64,000 nucleotides of DNA, taken from Vagococcus hydrophili. GTDB taxonomy: Bacteria > Bacillota > Bacilli > Lactobacillales > Vagococcaceae. A model generated the notes under the pieces. That model saw only the letters and a list, made by a program, of their open reading frames with translations. It searched no databases and was not told the origin of the DNA. Below, piece after piece: positions 17,750 to 27,669 of this stretch; position 1 is the stretch's first letter; every line of letters begins with the position of its first letter. The translations under genes were made by a program, and so were the position numbers. Location of the stretch: positions 1,612,001 through 1,676,000 of the forward strand of contig NZ_CP049887.1 in the NCBI RefSeq assembly GCF_011304195.1, in the 5' to 3' direction.

Positions 17750-18553
17750 TTACCCTCCATTGATAGTGATTGTTTTAATGGCATGACGCCAAAAAACAAC
17801 ACAAAGTAAGATGAAGATGCCTAGCCAAATAACTTGAATGATAAGATTAGTCACGATTTCTTCTGGAGACAGTTTACCTAAGAAGACCATAGTCGGAAAA
17901 TAAAGCATGTACTGAAAAGGCGTCTTTAAAAAGAAACCTCTAATAGATTCAGGTAACATTGCTAGAGGGAAAAGTGCCCCTGAAAGAAGACTAATGAATG
18001 TTCCTTTGAAAAGTAAAAATCCCCAAGAATAGTTTAAGTAAAAGGCTGAGTAACCAAAGAGTAAATTGACACAAAACATTAATCCAACACTAAGAGTGAC
18101 GATGATTAAAAACAAACAAGCACGGGATAAAGCGATAGCTAGGCTTTCTTGTTGACTAAGATAGATAATCACACCGATGATTGAGGGCACACCAACGAGG
18201 ACAATGCTAGTAGTTGAACGCGCAATTCCTTGGAAAAATAATTTAGTAATATAAGAAACAGGGCGAACCAGTTCATAAGCTAAATTCCCATCCTGAATAT
18301 CACCAGCGATTTGAAAATCATTGTCTAGTACCATAAATTGTGTGGTGATCATGGAAATAATGGTATAAAGAATAATTTCTTGATAGTTTAAGCCTTCAAT
18401 GACCCCGCTGTCTGTTGAAGAATAAACTAAGTTCCAAATAAATAAAACAGCAACGAGTTGAATAAATCCGTGAAGCAAATAAGCAATAAAATTAACGCGA
18501 TATTTTGCTTCTGCTTTTAAGCAAAATCGGTAGTAAGCTAATCCTTTTTTCAT
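17750..18553 (-). CDS. ABC-2 family transporter permease (first subunit)
   Basis: 267 residues, six hydrophobic segments, with AYELVRPVSYITKLFFQGIA matching the same short motif as in the neighbour. It is the first gene of the three-gene operon. The ribosome site AAAGGAGGAGTTAT is strong. A TATAAT box lies about 40 bp upstream on the minus strand. Whether the nearby TetR gene controls this operon is uncertain, because a terminator separates them. Confidence 0.88.
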   Translation of the reverse strand: MKKGLAYYRFCLKAEAKYRVNFIAYLLHGFIQLVAVLFIWNLVYSSTDSGVIEGLNYQEIILYTIISMITTQFMVLDNDFQIAGDIQDGNLAYELVRPVSYITKLFFQGIARSTTSIVLVGVPSIIGVIIYLSQQESLAIALSRACLFLIIVTLSVGLMFCVNLLFGYSAFYLNYSWGFLLFKGTFISLLSGALFPLAMLPESIRGFFLKTPFQYMLYFPTMVFLGKLSPEEIVTNLIIQVIWLGIFILLCVVFWRHAIKTITINGG

Positions 18554-18672
18554 ATAACTCCTCCTTTAAAAAATGATAGCGTAATCATTATATTTTAAAA
18601 AGGGATATCGCACTATATGTTACCGTTAACAAAAGCTATCAAAATAGTCATTTATTAGTGTTTAGTACATTA

Positions 18673-18703
18673 AAAAAACAGACATTATAAAATGTCTGTT
18701 TTT
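18673..18703. terminator. terminator between tetR-type gene and ABC-2 operon
   Basis: AAAAACAGACATT and AATGTCTGTTTTT form a perfect stem with a short loop. It ends the regulator transcript on the minus strand. Confidence 0.9.
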
Positions 18704-18708
18704 GTTGA

Positions 18709-19305
18709 TTATAAAACGCCTTGTGTGATCCATTTTGTTCTAAAACGATAATCTTTAACAAGTTCTTCTGTTGACCAGTCATTGGCAATATAGCCTGTTA
18801 ATGAGTTCATCACAAGCTCCATGATGAAGAAGAGGAAGCTAACCGATTCGTCGTGAGAATCAATGTGAATGTGACTAGCAGTTAAAATATCAGTCCATTG
18901 AGTAATTAACGGATTGCCAGGTGTCATTGGGAATCGTTTATAAGCTGAGAGATCATTAGACTCTGAGAGAAGCCTCAGACTTTTCCAGTAATCACTCTCA
19001 TGATCTAATTGACTACACCAAATGAGATATTTTTCAATGCCAATAAAAAATTGATTTTTATCTTCTTGGATGTAACGAATAATATCTTGATGAATGGCTA
19101 CGGAATACTTGTTAATCGTGTAAGTATAAGCATCTTCTAAATCATCAAAATATTTATAAAAAGCACCCCTAGACATCTTCATGTTACTCACAATTTCTGA
19201 TACTTTAACTTGGCTAATCGGTTGATTGAAAAAGACGTTCAGTAGAATATTATCGAGTGTTTGTTTTTTTTCATCTGATAAGTTTAAAAAAGTTTCGTGT
19301 GGCAT
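18709..19305 (-). CDS. TetR family regulator, HrtR/FhtR-like (probable haem sensor)
   Basis: 198 residues. The helix-turn-helix spans roughly residues 28-52 (VSEIVSNMKMSRGAFYKYF). It lies downstream of an HrtBA-like transporter on the same strand, matching the haem-efflux loci of lactococci and enterococci. Lactococcal HrtR binds haem through His72 and His149. Here a histidine is at residue 72, and others are at 145, 147 and 151, so haem sensing is plausible but unproven. Its 78-bp upstream gap has TTCTATGTT/AACATAGAA inverted arms. Probable targets are the two palindromes before the permease gene. Confidence 0.82.
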   Translation of the reverse strand: MPHETFLNLSDEKKQTLDNILLNVFFNQPISQVKVSEIVSNMKMSRGAFYKYFDDLEDAYTYTINKYSVAIHQDIIRYIQEDKNQFFIGIEKYLIWCSQLDHESDYWKSLRLLSESNDLSAYKRFPMTPGNPLITQWTDILTASHIHIDSHDESVSFLFFIMELVMNSLTGYIANDWSTEELVKDYRFRTKWITQGVL

Positions 19306-19383
19306 AATCTTAAACTCCTTCTATGTTCATATGAATGATTTCACACTTATTTTAACATAGAAATCGAAGGAAAAGGGAAGCTT

Positions 19384-20064
19384 TTAAAAGTCTTTTACTT
19401 CCACAAGTTCTCCGTCACGCATTTCAAAGACGCGATCACTCCATTTAATCATGCGGTGATCATGAGTTACCATAACCGTTGCTTTTTGTTTTTCGTGAGC
19501 TTCTTTAACGAGTAGTTTCACTACGTCATAAGCATGTTCCGTATCAAGGCTGGCTGTTGGTTCATCCGCTAAAATCAAATGTGGGTCATTGAAAAGGGCA
19601 CGTCCAATGGCAACACGTTGTCTTTCACCACCAGATAAGTCTTTAGGAAATTTATCTTTTAAATGCTCAATATCTAGTGATTTTAACAACTCACTAATTT
19701 TTTCATCTTGTTTTTTAGTTTTATTAACTTTATCAACTAAGTAAAATTGTTCTTTAATTGTTAAGAATGGAATTAAATTAGAAGCTTGTAAAATAAAACC
19801 AATTTCTTGAAATCTTAATTTAGAACGTTCTTTCTCTGATAAATTAGTAAAAGAAATATCATTGATACGGATATCTCCACTAGTAGGTTGTTGAAGTCCT
19901 CCTGAAATAGTTAAGAAGGTACTTTTTCCAGAGCCGGAAGGTCCAATAATACTAATAAATTCACCTTGTTTCACGTTAAAATTAATTTTTTTAAGGGCGT
20001 GAATTTCTTCTTTTCCTTGTGTAAATGTTTTAGTAATGTCTTTCATAACGAGCATGTCTTTCAT
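19384..20064 (-). CDS. HrtA-like ABC transporter ATP-binding protein
   Basis: 226 residues from an ATG 8 bp after GGAGG, which itself lies in the last codons of the permease gene. Walker A GPSGSGKST, signature LSGGERQRVAIGRAL and Walker B LILADEPTASLD are all intact. The MacB/LolD-type ATPase pairs with the single FtsX-type permease upstream. In HrtBA systems the pair extracts haem from the membrane to prevent toxicity. Confidence 0.88.
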   Translation of the reverse strand: MKDMLVMKDITKTFTQGKEEIHALKKINFNVKQGEFISIIGPSGSGKSTFLTISGGLQQPTSGDIRINDISFTNLSEKERSKLRFQEIGFILQASNLIPFLTIKEQFYLVDKVNKTKKQDEKISELLKSLDIEHLKDKFPKDLSGGERQRVAIGRALFNDPHLILADEPTASLDTEHAYDVVKLLVKEAHEKQKATVMVTHDHRMIKWSDRVFEMRDGELVEVKDF

Positions 20065-20068
20065 CTTT

Positions 20069-21145
20069 CTAACCTCCAATAGCTTTCATCGGATCCACTT
20101 TAGTAACTGTTCCGATTGAGAAGAGACTTCCAATAATAGTAACAACGAGTAGCACCAGACTATAGATACTCCATAAATTAAGGGCGACACTAAATGGCAT
20201 AGCTTCTGGTAAAATCAAACTTGTGCCATAAGCAAGACCAAAGCCAAGGGCAATTCCAAGTACACCAATGATAAATGACTGTTTAACAATTGAGTTAATA
20301 ATGAATTTACTTGAAATACCTTGAGCTTTCATCACACCAAAGATACTTGTTTTTTGCAGTGTCATCACGTACATGAAAATACCAATGATGGCAGTTACAA
20401 TAAAGAATAAGAAGTAAATCATTGAGTTAAGGGTTAAGTTTTGAGCTGAGTAACCAGGTAAACTTTCAATGAAATCTGTGGTTTTTAAGACATCTAATTT
20501 TGGTTTAGCATCTTTTATAACAGACGCATCAGTACTGTTAGTTACCACAGCATTTAATGGTAATCCGTCTGTTGAAGCTTTAAAATCTTTACCGTATTTC
20601 ACGTGAGCAGCGTCATCTAATGAAGCGTAAATGACAGGAGTGACAGTGTAGAATGTTTCTGGTGAAATACCAACAATTTTCATTTTGATATTATCGCTAC
20701 CAACTTCAATCTCATCTCCAACGCTATAACCTTTAGTTGCCAGATTTTTTGAGATAATGACTTCATTTTTATTTTTAAACATTGAGCCTTCTAATAACTC
20801 TGGCAAAAGAAAAGCATCGTTTTGTGTTCCGAATAAAGTGATGTTTGTTTTTTCTTTTTTACTTCCAATGGCACCATTATAAACAAGAATAGGTGCTTTT
20901 TTATCTGCAGTGACATCTTTTAGATTTTTTTCTGTTAATTGAGAGGCTGATAGATTTTTGTTGCTGTCTTCTGACAGAATAACCGTCTCGCTTTTCCAAT
21001 CCACAATAACTTGTTTGAACTCTTGAGCTAGTCCATTGGCTAAACCTGATAGCATAAAGACAGCATAAGAAATTAAAACGATAATCCCGACAATGAGTGT
21101 GTATCTTAATTTTGAATAACTCATTTCTTTAAGTGCTAGAAACAT
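20069..21145 (-). CDS. HrtB-like ABC transporter permease (probable haem exporter)
   Basis: 358 residues from the third codon of the open frame (ATG 7 bp after GGAG). It has one N-terminal helix, an extracellular domain of about 190 residues, then three C-terminal helices with YVMTLQKTSIFGVMKAQGIS, the plan of MacB-fold permeases. The opening (FLALKEMSYSKLRYTLIVG) and the closing KVDPMKAIGG resemble HrtB proteins. The haem assignment relies on this resemblance plus the adjacent TetR gene. Confidence 0.85.
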   Translation of the reverse strand: MFLALKEMSYSKLRYTLIVGIIVLISYAVFMLSGLANGLAQEFKQVIVDWKSETVILSEDSNKNLSASQLTEKNLKDVTADKKAPILVYNGAIGSKKEKTNITLFGTQNDAFLLPELLEGSMFKNKNEVIISKNLATKGYSVGDEIEVGSDNIKMKIVGISPETFYTVTPVIYASLDDAAHVKYGKDFKASTDGLPLNAVVTNSTDASVIKDAKPKLDVLKTTDFIESLPGYSAQNLTLNSMIYFLFFIVTAIIGIFMYVMTLQKTSIFGVMKAQGISSKFIINSIVKQSFIIGVLGIALGFGLAYGTSLILPEAMPFSVALNLWSIYSLVLLVVTIIGSLFSIGTVTKVDPMKAIGG

Positions 21146-21168
21146 ATTCATTCTCCTTTGAATTTAAA

Positions 21169-21228
21169 ATTATAGAGTGACGACTTGTCACTAAAAGAAG
21201 TATAAAACAAAAGTGACAAATTGTCACT
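21169..21228 (-). promoter_or_regulatory. promoter with two palindromic operators before the hrtB-like gene
   Basis: Two 17-bp palindromes lie at 21176-21192 (AGTGACGACTTGTCACT) and 21212-21228 (AGTGACAAATTGTCACT), their starts 36 bp apart. On the minus strand a TATAAT box sits at 21169-21174, so the nearer operator fills the spacer between -35 and -10 and would block polymerase. The natural binder is the TetR protein encoded downstream. Confidence 0.8.
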
Positions 21229-21414
21229 AAAAAAGTATTGAAGATTTTATGAACTTATCTAAGCGGTTTCTAAAATAAAAACAAAATTGTTTTAAAAGTA
21301 TTTAAAAGGGTGATAAATAAAGAAAAATGCTGATAAATAAGCTTTTTCTATTGTTAAAATCATTATTTACAAGTAAAGTATAGGTAGATAATTATCTGTG
21401 AAAGGAGTAGAGCC

Positions 21415-22152
21415 ATGGAAGTAACAGTTTTAGGTTTTTGGGGTGGTTTTCCTCACAAAAACGAGGGAACAACTTCCTATCTCGTTGAATCAGATGGATT
21501 TACTTTGCTACTAGACGCAGGTAGTTCCACTTTGATCCAACTTGAAAAAATAATAGATCCATTGAAGTTAGATGCGGTAATTTTAACTCATTATCATCAT
21601 GATCATATTGCTGATCTTGGCGTTCTACAATATTTACGCCAATTAAAGCCAGCTTCACCTGTGCCGGAATTATCAATTTATGGACATAGTGAAGATAAGT
21701 TTCATTTTGAAAGTTTAACAATGCCTACTATTTCTAAAGGTATTGCGTATGATCCTAAAGAAATACTTGAGATTGGGCCATTTCAAATAACATTTATCAA
21801 AACAGTTCATCCAGTTATTTGTTATGCTATGAGGATTGTTGAAAAAGAAACTGGCACAGTATTTGTCTTTACAGCAGACACAGGTTATTTTGAGGAACTA
21901 GAAATTTTTTGTGAAGGTGCTGATTTACTTATTACGGACACCTACTTTTTAGAAGGCATGGAGAATCATCATGCTCATTTAACAAGTAAAGAAACAGGTC
22001 TCTTGGCTAAAAAAGCTGGTGTTAAAAAATTAGTTTTAAGTCATTTAAGACAGGATATTGATTTAGAGCTTCTAAAAAAACAAACGGAAGATTACCATCA
22101 ACAGAGTATTGAAACATATTTAGCTAAAACACAACTAAAATTAACAGTATAG
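21415..22152 (+). CDS. MBL-fold metallo-hydrolase, YhfI-like
   Basis: 245 residues. The metal-binding motif THYHHDHIADLG (residues 58-69) and later HPVICY, TADTGY and SHLRQD match the RNase Z/YhfI branch of the metallo-beta-lactamase fold. Bacillus YhfI is similarly a stand-alone cytoplasmic hydrolase of uncertain substrate. It lies 11 bp before the lipoate ligase gene and is probably co-transcribed. AAAGGAGTAGAGCC precedes the ATG. Confidence 0.88.
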   Translation: MEVTVLGFWGGFPHKNEGTTSYLVESDGFTLLLDAGSSTLIQLEKIIDPLKLDAVILTHYHHDHIADLGVLQYLRQLKPASPVPELSIYGHSEDKFHFESLTMPTISKGIAYDPKEILEIGPFQITFIKTVHPVICYAMRIVEKETGTVFVFTADTGYFEELEIFCEGADLLITDTYFLEGMENHHAHLTSKETGLLAKKAGVKKLVLSHLRQDIDLELLKKQTEDYHQQSIETYLAKTQLKLTV

Positions 22153-22163
22153 GAGAATGCCAC

Positions 22164-23171
22164 ATGATTTTTGTATCAAATGAAGAAATTACAGACCCAC
22201 GAATTAACTTAGCCATTGAAACTTATTTAGTTCAAGAAATGCCAATAGATGAGCCAATCCTTTTATTCTATATTAATGAGCCATCAATTATTATTGGACG
22301 TAACCAAAATACCATTGAGGAAATTAATACAGATTACGTTGAAAAACAAGGTATCCATGTGGTGCGCCGTTTAAGTGGTGGTGGTGCCGTTTATCATGAT
22401 GCGGGTAACTTAAACTTTAGTTTTATCATGCCAGATGATGGAGAATCATTTAGAAACTTCGGCAAAGTCACACAACCAATTATTGATGCACTCCACGATA
22501 TGGGGGTTGAAGGCGCTGAACTTAAAGGACGTAATGATTTAATTATCGACGGTAAAAAATTCTCAGGAAACGCAATGTATTCAACAAATGGTCGCATGTT
22601 TGCTCATGGGACGTTAATGTTTGATAGTGATGTTAATGAAGTTGTGAATGCTTTAAAAGTGAGAAAAGATAAAATCGAATCAAAAGGTATCAAATCAATC
22701 CGTTCACGTGTAACGAACATCAAACCATACTTAACAGATACACATCAAAACATGTCTACAGAAGACTTTAGACAAGAAATTCTACTTAAAATCTTTGAAA
22801 CTGACAAAGTAGAAGATGTGAACGTCTATAAATTAACTGAAAAAGATTGGGAAAAAATCAATGCTATTTCTGATAAGTTATACCGTAACTGGGATTGGAA
22901 CTACGGACGTTCACCTGAATTTGATTTAGTGAGAAGAGAACGTTTTGCCATTGGCTCTATTGAAGCAAAAATGAACGTCTCAGAAGGTGAGATTAAAGAA
23001 ATTAAACTATTTGGTGATTTCTTTGGTTTAGGTGAAATTTCAGACGTTGAAGAGGCGCTAACAGGAATTAAATACGATAAAGAATCTATCCAAAAAGCCG
23101 TAGAAAACATCGATGTGAAAAAATACTTCGGAAATATTGAAACAGAAGATTTGAGTGGTCTATTATATTAG
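22164..23171 (+). CDS. lplA: lipoate-protein ligase
   Basis: 335 residues. It activates free lipoate with ATP and attaches it to lysines of E2 subunits and the glycine cleavage H protein. Motifs include RRLSGGGAVYHDAGNLNFSF for the lipoyl-AMP pocket, and GRNDLIIDGKKFSGNAMY with the catalytic lysine region. The C-terminal accessory domain is present. AGGAGAATGCCAC precedes the ATG. Convergent with the ClpP-like gene; repeat cluster D lies between. Confidence 0.94.
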   Translation: MIFVSNEEITDPRINLAIETYLVQEMPIDEPILLFYINEPSIIIGRNQNTIEEINTDYVEKQGIHVVRRLSGGGAVYHDAGNLNFSFIMPDDGESFRNFGKVTQPIIDALHDMGVEGAELKGRNDLIIDGKKFSGNAMYSTNGRMFAHGTLMFDSDVNEVVNALKVRKDKIESKGIKSIRSRVTNIKPYLTDTHQNMSTEDFRQEILLKIFETDKVEDVNVYKLTEKDWEKINAISDKLYRNWDWNYGRSPEFDLVRRERFAIGSIEAKMNVSEGEIKEIKLFGDFFGLGEISDVEEALTGIKYDKESIQKAVENIDVKKYFGNIETEDLSGLLY

Positions 23172-23174
23172 AGT

Positions 23175-23397
23175 GAATAAAAAGACTTTTTGCTCCAAGC
23201 AACTGGAGAAACTACAAAAAATCTGCTTTTTGGATTTATTGTAGTTTTGAAGTTGTCGCGGGAGCAGTCTTTTTATTCCAGACTACCATAGAGTGGTGAA
23301 AATGGCGTTTTTCTCCAAGCAACTGGAGTAAATACTAAACAATCCACGTTTTTGGGATTGATTAGTATTTGCGAAGTTGCCGTAGGAGCTGCTATTT
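23175..23397. repeat. structured hairpin repeat, cluster D (2 copies)
   Basis: Hairpins lie at 23175-23278 and about 23300-23397, in the opposite orientation to clusters B, C and E. The first has perfect GAATAAAAAGAC/GTCTTTTTATTC outer arms and AAACTACAA/TTGTAGTTT inner arms. The second has AAATGGC/GCTATTT and AATACTAA/TTAGTATT. The core GCTCCAAGCAACTGGAG (CTCC in the second copy) and its partner are conserved. It fills the gap between convergent genes. Confidence 0.9.
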
Positions 23398-23422
23398 GAA
23401 CCAGGACTACCATAGAATAATG

Positions 23423-23466
23423 AAAAAAGCGTTTATCCGCCAACAATTGGTAGATAAACGCTTTTT
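23423..23466. terminator. terminator, lplA/clpP-like convergence
   Basis: AAAAAAGCGTTTATC pairs with GATAAACGCTTTTT. It ends just before the stop codon of the minus-strand ClpP-like gene. Confidence 0.88.
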
Positions 23467-23473
23467 GATTTAA

Positions 23474-24043
23474 TTATTTTACTTGTTTTGATTTGTCGAT
23501 AACTTTACCAACAATACCATATTTAGAAGCTTCATCAGCACTCATCCAGAAATTACGATCTGTATCTTCTGATACTTTTTCGTAAGTTTGACCTGTTGCT
23601 TTAGCGATTAAGCGATTGATTCTTTCACGCATCTTCACGATTTCTTTGGCTTCAATTTGGATTTCGGTACTTTGACCTTGAACACCGCCAGCTGGTTGAT
23701 GGATCATAAAGCGAGTATTTGGTAGAGAGTAGCGATCTTTTTTATTAGCAGCTAAGAAAATAGTAATCCCAGCACTAGCTACCCAACCAGTTCCTACGAT
23801 TTTAACTGCAGGTTTCACGAATTTAATCATATCGTGGATAGTGTCTCCAGCTTCAACGTGACCACCTTGGCTGTTAATAAAAATAGTGATTGGTTCTTCA
23901 CTAATAGAAGCTAAAAGTAATAATTGAGTACTTACTTCTTTTGCTAAGTCTTGATTAATTTCACCATAAATTAAGATGGTTCTATTGTCGATCATTTTTT
24001 GTGTTAATAATGAATTTGTGTCTTGTTTTTTATTTTCTTCCAT
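23474..24043 (-). CDS. ClpP-family protease paralogue with Ser-His-Asn triad
   Basis: 189 residues, start ATG 10 bp after GGGAGG. The ClpP fold is clear: INSQGGHVEAGDTIHDMI, then nucleophile Ser90 in GWVASAG (canonical GMAASMG) and His115 in FMIHQPAGG. At the third catalytic position the sequence TDRNFWMSADEA aligns Asn164 with the usual Asp. Listeria ClpP1, a partner of the main ClpP2, has the same replacement. It is therefore probably an accessory ClpP that works in mixed rings, not the housekeeping subunit. The gene stands alone. Confidence 0.85.
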   Translation of the reverse strand: MEENKKQDTNSLLTQKMIDNRTILIYGEINQDLAKEVSTQLLLLASISEEPITIFINSQGGHVEAGDTIHDMIKFVKPAVKIVGTGWVASAGITIFLAANKKDRYSLPNTRFMIHQPAGGVQGQSTEIQIEAKEIVKMRERINRLIAKATGQTYEKVSEDTDRNFWMSADEASKYGIVGKVIDKSKQVK

Positions 24044-24107
24044 GGTTAAAAAACCTCCCATAATCTATAGTTACTAGTTTAACATATTTTCAATGAATAG
24101 TGAGTGA

Positions 24108-25121
<1,014 letters not shown>

Positions 25122-25480
25122 TTATTTTCCACCTTCATTAAAATAGTCATAAACCTATTATACTAAAAAGTGTCGAGAAAGATAGAAATTCATCATTAAA
25201 TAGGAAAAGAAATTTATTGGAATAAAAAAAGAGTGATACACAATATCAAACTGTACCAATTTTTTTATAATATGAATAATTTATGAATATGTTTAAAATT
25301 GTTTTAAGAAAAACAAAAAAAGCTGATATAACAAGGCTTTACAAAGAATTTACAAAGGGAACTTGTTAAATAAATATCATATTTTATCTAGTAATTTAAA
25401 TGGTGTTATAGTATAATTATGTTATAGTGGGAGCAGTAAAAGAAACTGTTATCTCTAAACTTTGAAAGGGAGTGAATCGT
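25122..25480. promoter_or_regulatory. divergent promoter region of trpS and spx
   Basis: A 359-bp AT-rich gap. On the plus strand a TATAAT box at 25412-25417 precedes spx by 64 bp without a good -35 hexamer. On the minus strand AGTATAATAGG lies about 30 bp before trpS. No T-box, hairpin leader or ORF was seen. The length suggests several spx promoters, as in Bacillus (inference). Confidence 0.4.
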
Positions 25481-25879
25481 ATGTTGAAATTATATACTTC
25501 ACCTAGCTGCACATCTTGTCGGAAAGCACGAGCATGGTTGCAAGAGCATCAAATTCCCTTCGTTGAAAGAAACATTTTTTCAGAACCCTTAATTCAAGAT
25601 GAATTAAAAGAAATCTTGCGTATGACAGAAGATGGTACGGAAGAAATTATTTCTACTCGTTCTAAAGTGTTTCAAAAGTTGGATGTTGATTTGGATGAAC
25701 TGTCACTTCCTGAATTATTAAAATTAGTACAAGAAAATCCAGGATTGTTACGTCGTCCGATTATGGTGGATGACAAACGCCTCCAAGTTGGCTTCAATGA
25801 AGACGAAATCCGTCGCTTTTTACCAAGAGAAGTTAGAGCTATTGAATTAAAACATGCTCAAATGATGGCCGGTATTTAA
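25481..25879 (+). CDS. spx: Spx redox-sensing transcriptional regulator
   Basis: 132 residues from the ATG 8 bp after AAAGGGAG. The redox switch is Cys10/Cys13 in [15 protein letters not shown]. The ArsC-like fold continues with [10 protein letters not shown] at the end. Spx binds the RNA polymerase alpha C-terminal domain and switches on thiol-stress genes. It sits directly before mecA, whose product family also handles proteolytic control by Clp machines. Confidence 0.95.
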   Translation: MLKLYTSPSCTSCRKARAWLQEHQIPFVERNIFSEPLIQDELKEILRMTEDGTEEIISTRSKVFQKLDVDLDELSLPELLKLVQENPGLLRRPIMVDDKRLQVGFNEDEIRRFLPREVRAIELKHAQMMAGI

Positions 25880-25915
25880 GAGTAAAATTTTCAGGCATTT
25901 AGAAATATTGATTTT

Positions 25916-25950
25916 CAGCATGTTGACCAGCTGTCAAACATGCTGTTTTT
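25916..25950 (+). terminator. terminator after spx
   Basis: CAGCATGTTGAC pairs with GTCAAACATGCTG (one bulge), followed by a TTTTTT tract. Confidence 0.85.
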
Positions 25951-26074
25951 TCTTTTTATATCAAAGTTTTTACGTACTTTAAAAATAGAGGGAAAGTTGT
26001 CATCCCTTTACTTTTTTATATTTTTCGTTACAATAAAGCTAACAATAAAAATTAAAGAAATGAGGTGTAGCGGT

Positions 26075-26755
26075 ATGGAGATGGAAAGAATTAATGAAAA
26101 TACAATTCGAGTTTCGATAGATAATGATGATTTAGAAGAAAGAGGGATCACTTTTTTAGATTTATTAGGCAATCAAAAACAAATAGAGACTTTTTTCTAT
26201 AGCATATTAGAGGAAGTTGATGTGGATGAACAATTTCAAGAAACCGATTCTGTGACATTCCAAGTGCTACCCAACCATGATGGTTTAGAATTATTCATTA
26301 GTAAAAACTTACCAATGAATGACGCCGATAAATTAGAAATGATGGAAGGTAATATGTTAAATGACGGCTTCACAGATTTCTTAAAAGAACATATGTCTAA
26401 TTCTTCAACTGATTTATCAGAAGAGCTGGATGAAGAGATTGACATGCTAGATAATCCTGAAGGAAGTACCAGAGATGTTATTTTCCGGTTAGAGAATTTT
26501 GAAGCAATGGTTTCATTGGCTAAAGATATTAGACTACATAATGTTTTAACGTATTTGTATAAGTTTAAAGAGGATTATTTTTTCAGAATTTCATTTGTTA
26601 TGTCTGAGAGTAATGAAGTTCAAATTAAAAATGATATCTCTAAATTATATGAGTATACACATATCACAAACATTACCACAGATATCCTTGAAGAATACGG
26701 GGATATCATCATGGATCGTAACGCACTAGAAGTAACAAGATGTTTTTTTAAATAA
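26075..26755 (+). CDS. mecA: adaptor protein MecA
   Basis: 226 residues. The start is MEMERINENTIRV, after GAGGTGTAGCGGT; the open frame extends 45 codons further upstream but through the spx terminator region. The N-terminal substrate-binding domain (MERINENTIRVSIDNDDL), an acidic linker (DLSEELDEEIDMLD) and the C-terminal ClpC-binding domain (residues ~125-226) are visible. MecA delivers substrates to ClpCP. Confidence 0.95.
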   Translation: MEMERINENTIRVSIDNDDLEERGITFLDLLGNQKQIETFFYSILEEVDVDEQFQETDSVTFQVLPNHDGLELFISKNLPMNDADKLEMMEGNMLNDGFTDFLKEHMSNSSTDLSEELDEEIDMLDNPEGSTRDVIFRLENFEAMVSLAKDIRLHNVLTYLYKFKEDYFFRISFVMSESNEVQIKNDISKLYEYTHITNITTDILEEYGDIIMDRNALEVTRCFFK

Positions 26756-26784
26756 GTTAAATAAGCTATGTAACTAAAAAAAAC

Positions 26785-26812
26785 AAGGGGCTGGCATTTA
26801 GTCAGCCTTTTA
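26785..26812 (+). terminator. terminator after mecA
   Basis: GGCTGGCATTTAGTCAGCC forms a short stem followed by a T-rich run. It precedes the GtrA-like gene by about 24 bp. Confidence 0.7.
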
Positions 26813-26836
26813 TATTGCAAAAAGGAGGTGGAACAT

Positions 26837-27352
26837 TTGATTAGAAGAAAAGAGTTTTTACTATACAGTATTGCTGGAACGATTGGAACGTTCATTTATT
26901 TCTTTGCTAGGTTTACGATGAAGAAATTTACTGACAGTGTGATGTTACCAGTTTTAGTGGGTCAAATGTGTGCCATTGTTTTTTCCTTTTTTGCTAACAA
27001 GTACTTTGTTTTTAAAGATAAGGGGACTGATTTTAAGAAGACTTGTCATCAGTTCTTTGAATTTTGCTTAGGACGTGGGTTTGTCATTTTACTAGATATT
27101 GGGATTGCTCATTTCTTTGTGGCGAAATATGGTCAATTTTGGATTAGAATGCTAAACTTAAGATCTATTAATTTTCAAAATGCTTTCTTTTCTAACCCAA
27201 TGTTTTCAAGATTTATTGGAAATGAGTATTTACTTAATGAATTCATCTTTACAGTGATTTCTCAAGTCTTAGCAACGATTATTAATTATGTTGTATCTAA
27301 ACGAATTGTTTTTAAAATCCAAAAGAGCCAAGAAGCAACTTTCGCTTCTTAG
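26837..27352 (+). CDS. GtrA-like membrane protein
   Basis: 171 residues. TTG at 26837 lies 8 bp after AGGAGG and is the likely start; a GTG at 26828 overlaps that site. It has four transmembrane helices, with FSFFANKYFVFKDK and a later TIINYVVSKRIVFK, repeated features of the GtrA/DPMS_3 family. Such proteins flip or help use undecaprenyl-linked sugars for cell-wall glycan decoration. The YfhO-like protein at 12-14.5 kb could act in the same process (inference). The stop codon lies inside the terminator hairpin. Confidence 0.85.
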   Translation: MIRRKEFLLYSIAGTIGTFIYFFARFTMKKFTDSVMLPVLVGQMCAIVFSFFANKYFVFKDKGTDFKKTCHQFFEFCLGRGFVILLDIGIAHFFVAKYGQFWIRMLNLRSINFQNAFFSNPMFSRFIGNEYLLNEFIFTVISQVLATIINYVVSKRIVFKIQKSQEATFAS

Positions 27353-27362
27353 CTCTTTTTTT
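27322..27362 (+). terminator. terminator overlapping the end of the GtrA-like gene
   Basis: AAAGAGCCAAGAAGC pairs with GCTTCTTAGCTCTTTTT. The stem contains the TAG stop, so the last ten codons double as a terminator arm. Confidence 0.85.
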
Positions 27363-27366
27363 AGGT

Positions 27367-27657
27367 TCTAAAAAAAGGCACTTAACTCCAGTTGCTTGGA
27401 GCTAAGCGCCTTTTTCATCATTTTTTAGTTCAGATTCAAAAGGCAGCTCCTGCGGCAACTTCAAAAATAAAAATTAATTCTAAAAGCGTGAATTATTTTT
27501 TATTTCCTCCAGTTGCTTGGAGCTAGGCGCCTTTTTCATCATTTTTTAGTTCAGATTCAAAAGGCAGCTCCTGCGGCAACTTCAAAAATAAAAATTAATT
27601 CTAAAAGCGTGAATTATTTTTTATTTCCTCCAGTTGCTTGGAGCTAAGCGCCTTTTT
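27367..27657. repeat. structured hairpin repeat, cluster E (mini copy plus 2 copies)
   Basis: A short hairpin at 27367-27413 keeps only the outer parts (AAAAAGGC, CTTA, CTCCA / TGGAG, TAAG, GCCTTTTT). Two nearly identical full copies follow at 27439-27536 and 27559-27657, period 120 bp. They lie between the convergent GtrA-like and nrdF genes. The near-identity of the two copies points to recent duplication. Confidence 0.9.
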
Positions 27658-27669
27658 CATCATGCTTTT

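Noticed and set aside
16955-19305. TetR regulator as repressor of the ABC-2 operon
   Set aside because: A strong terminator separates them, and the clear palindromes lie before the hrtB-like gene instead; not excluded but less likely.
25122-25480. T-box leader for trpS
   Set aside because: No antiterminator motif, specifier stem or terminator could be found before the start.
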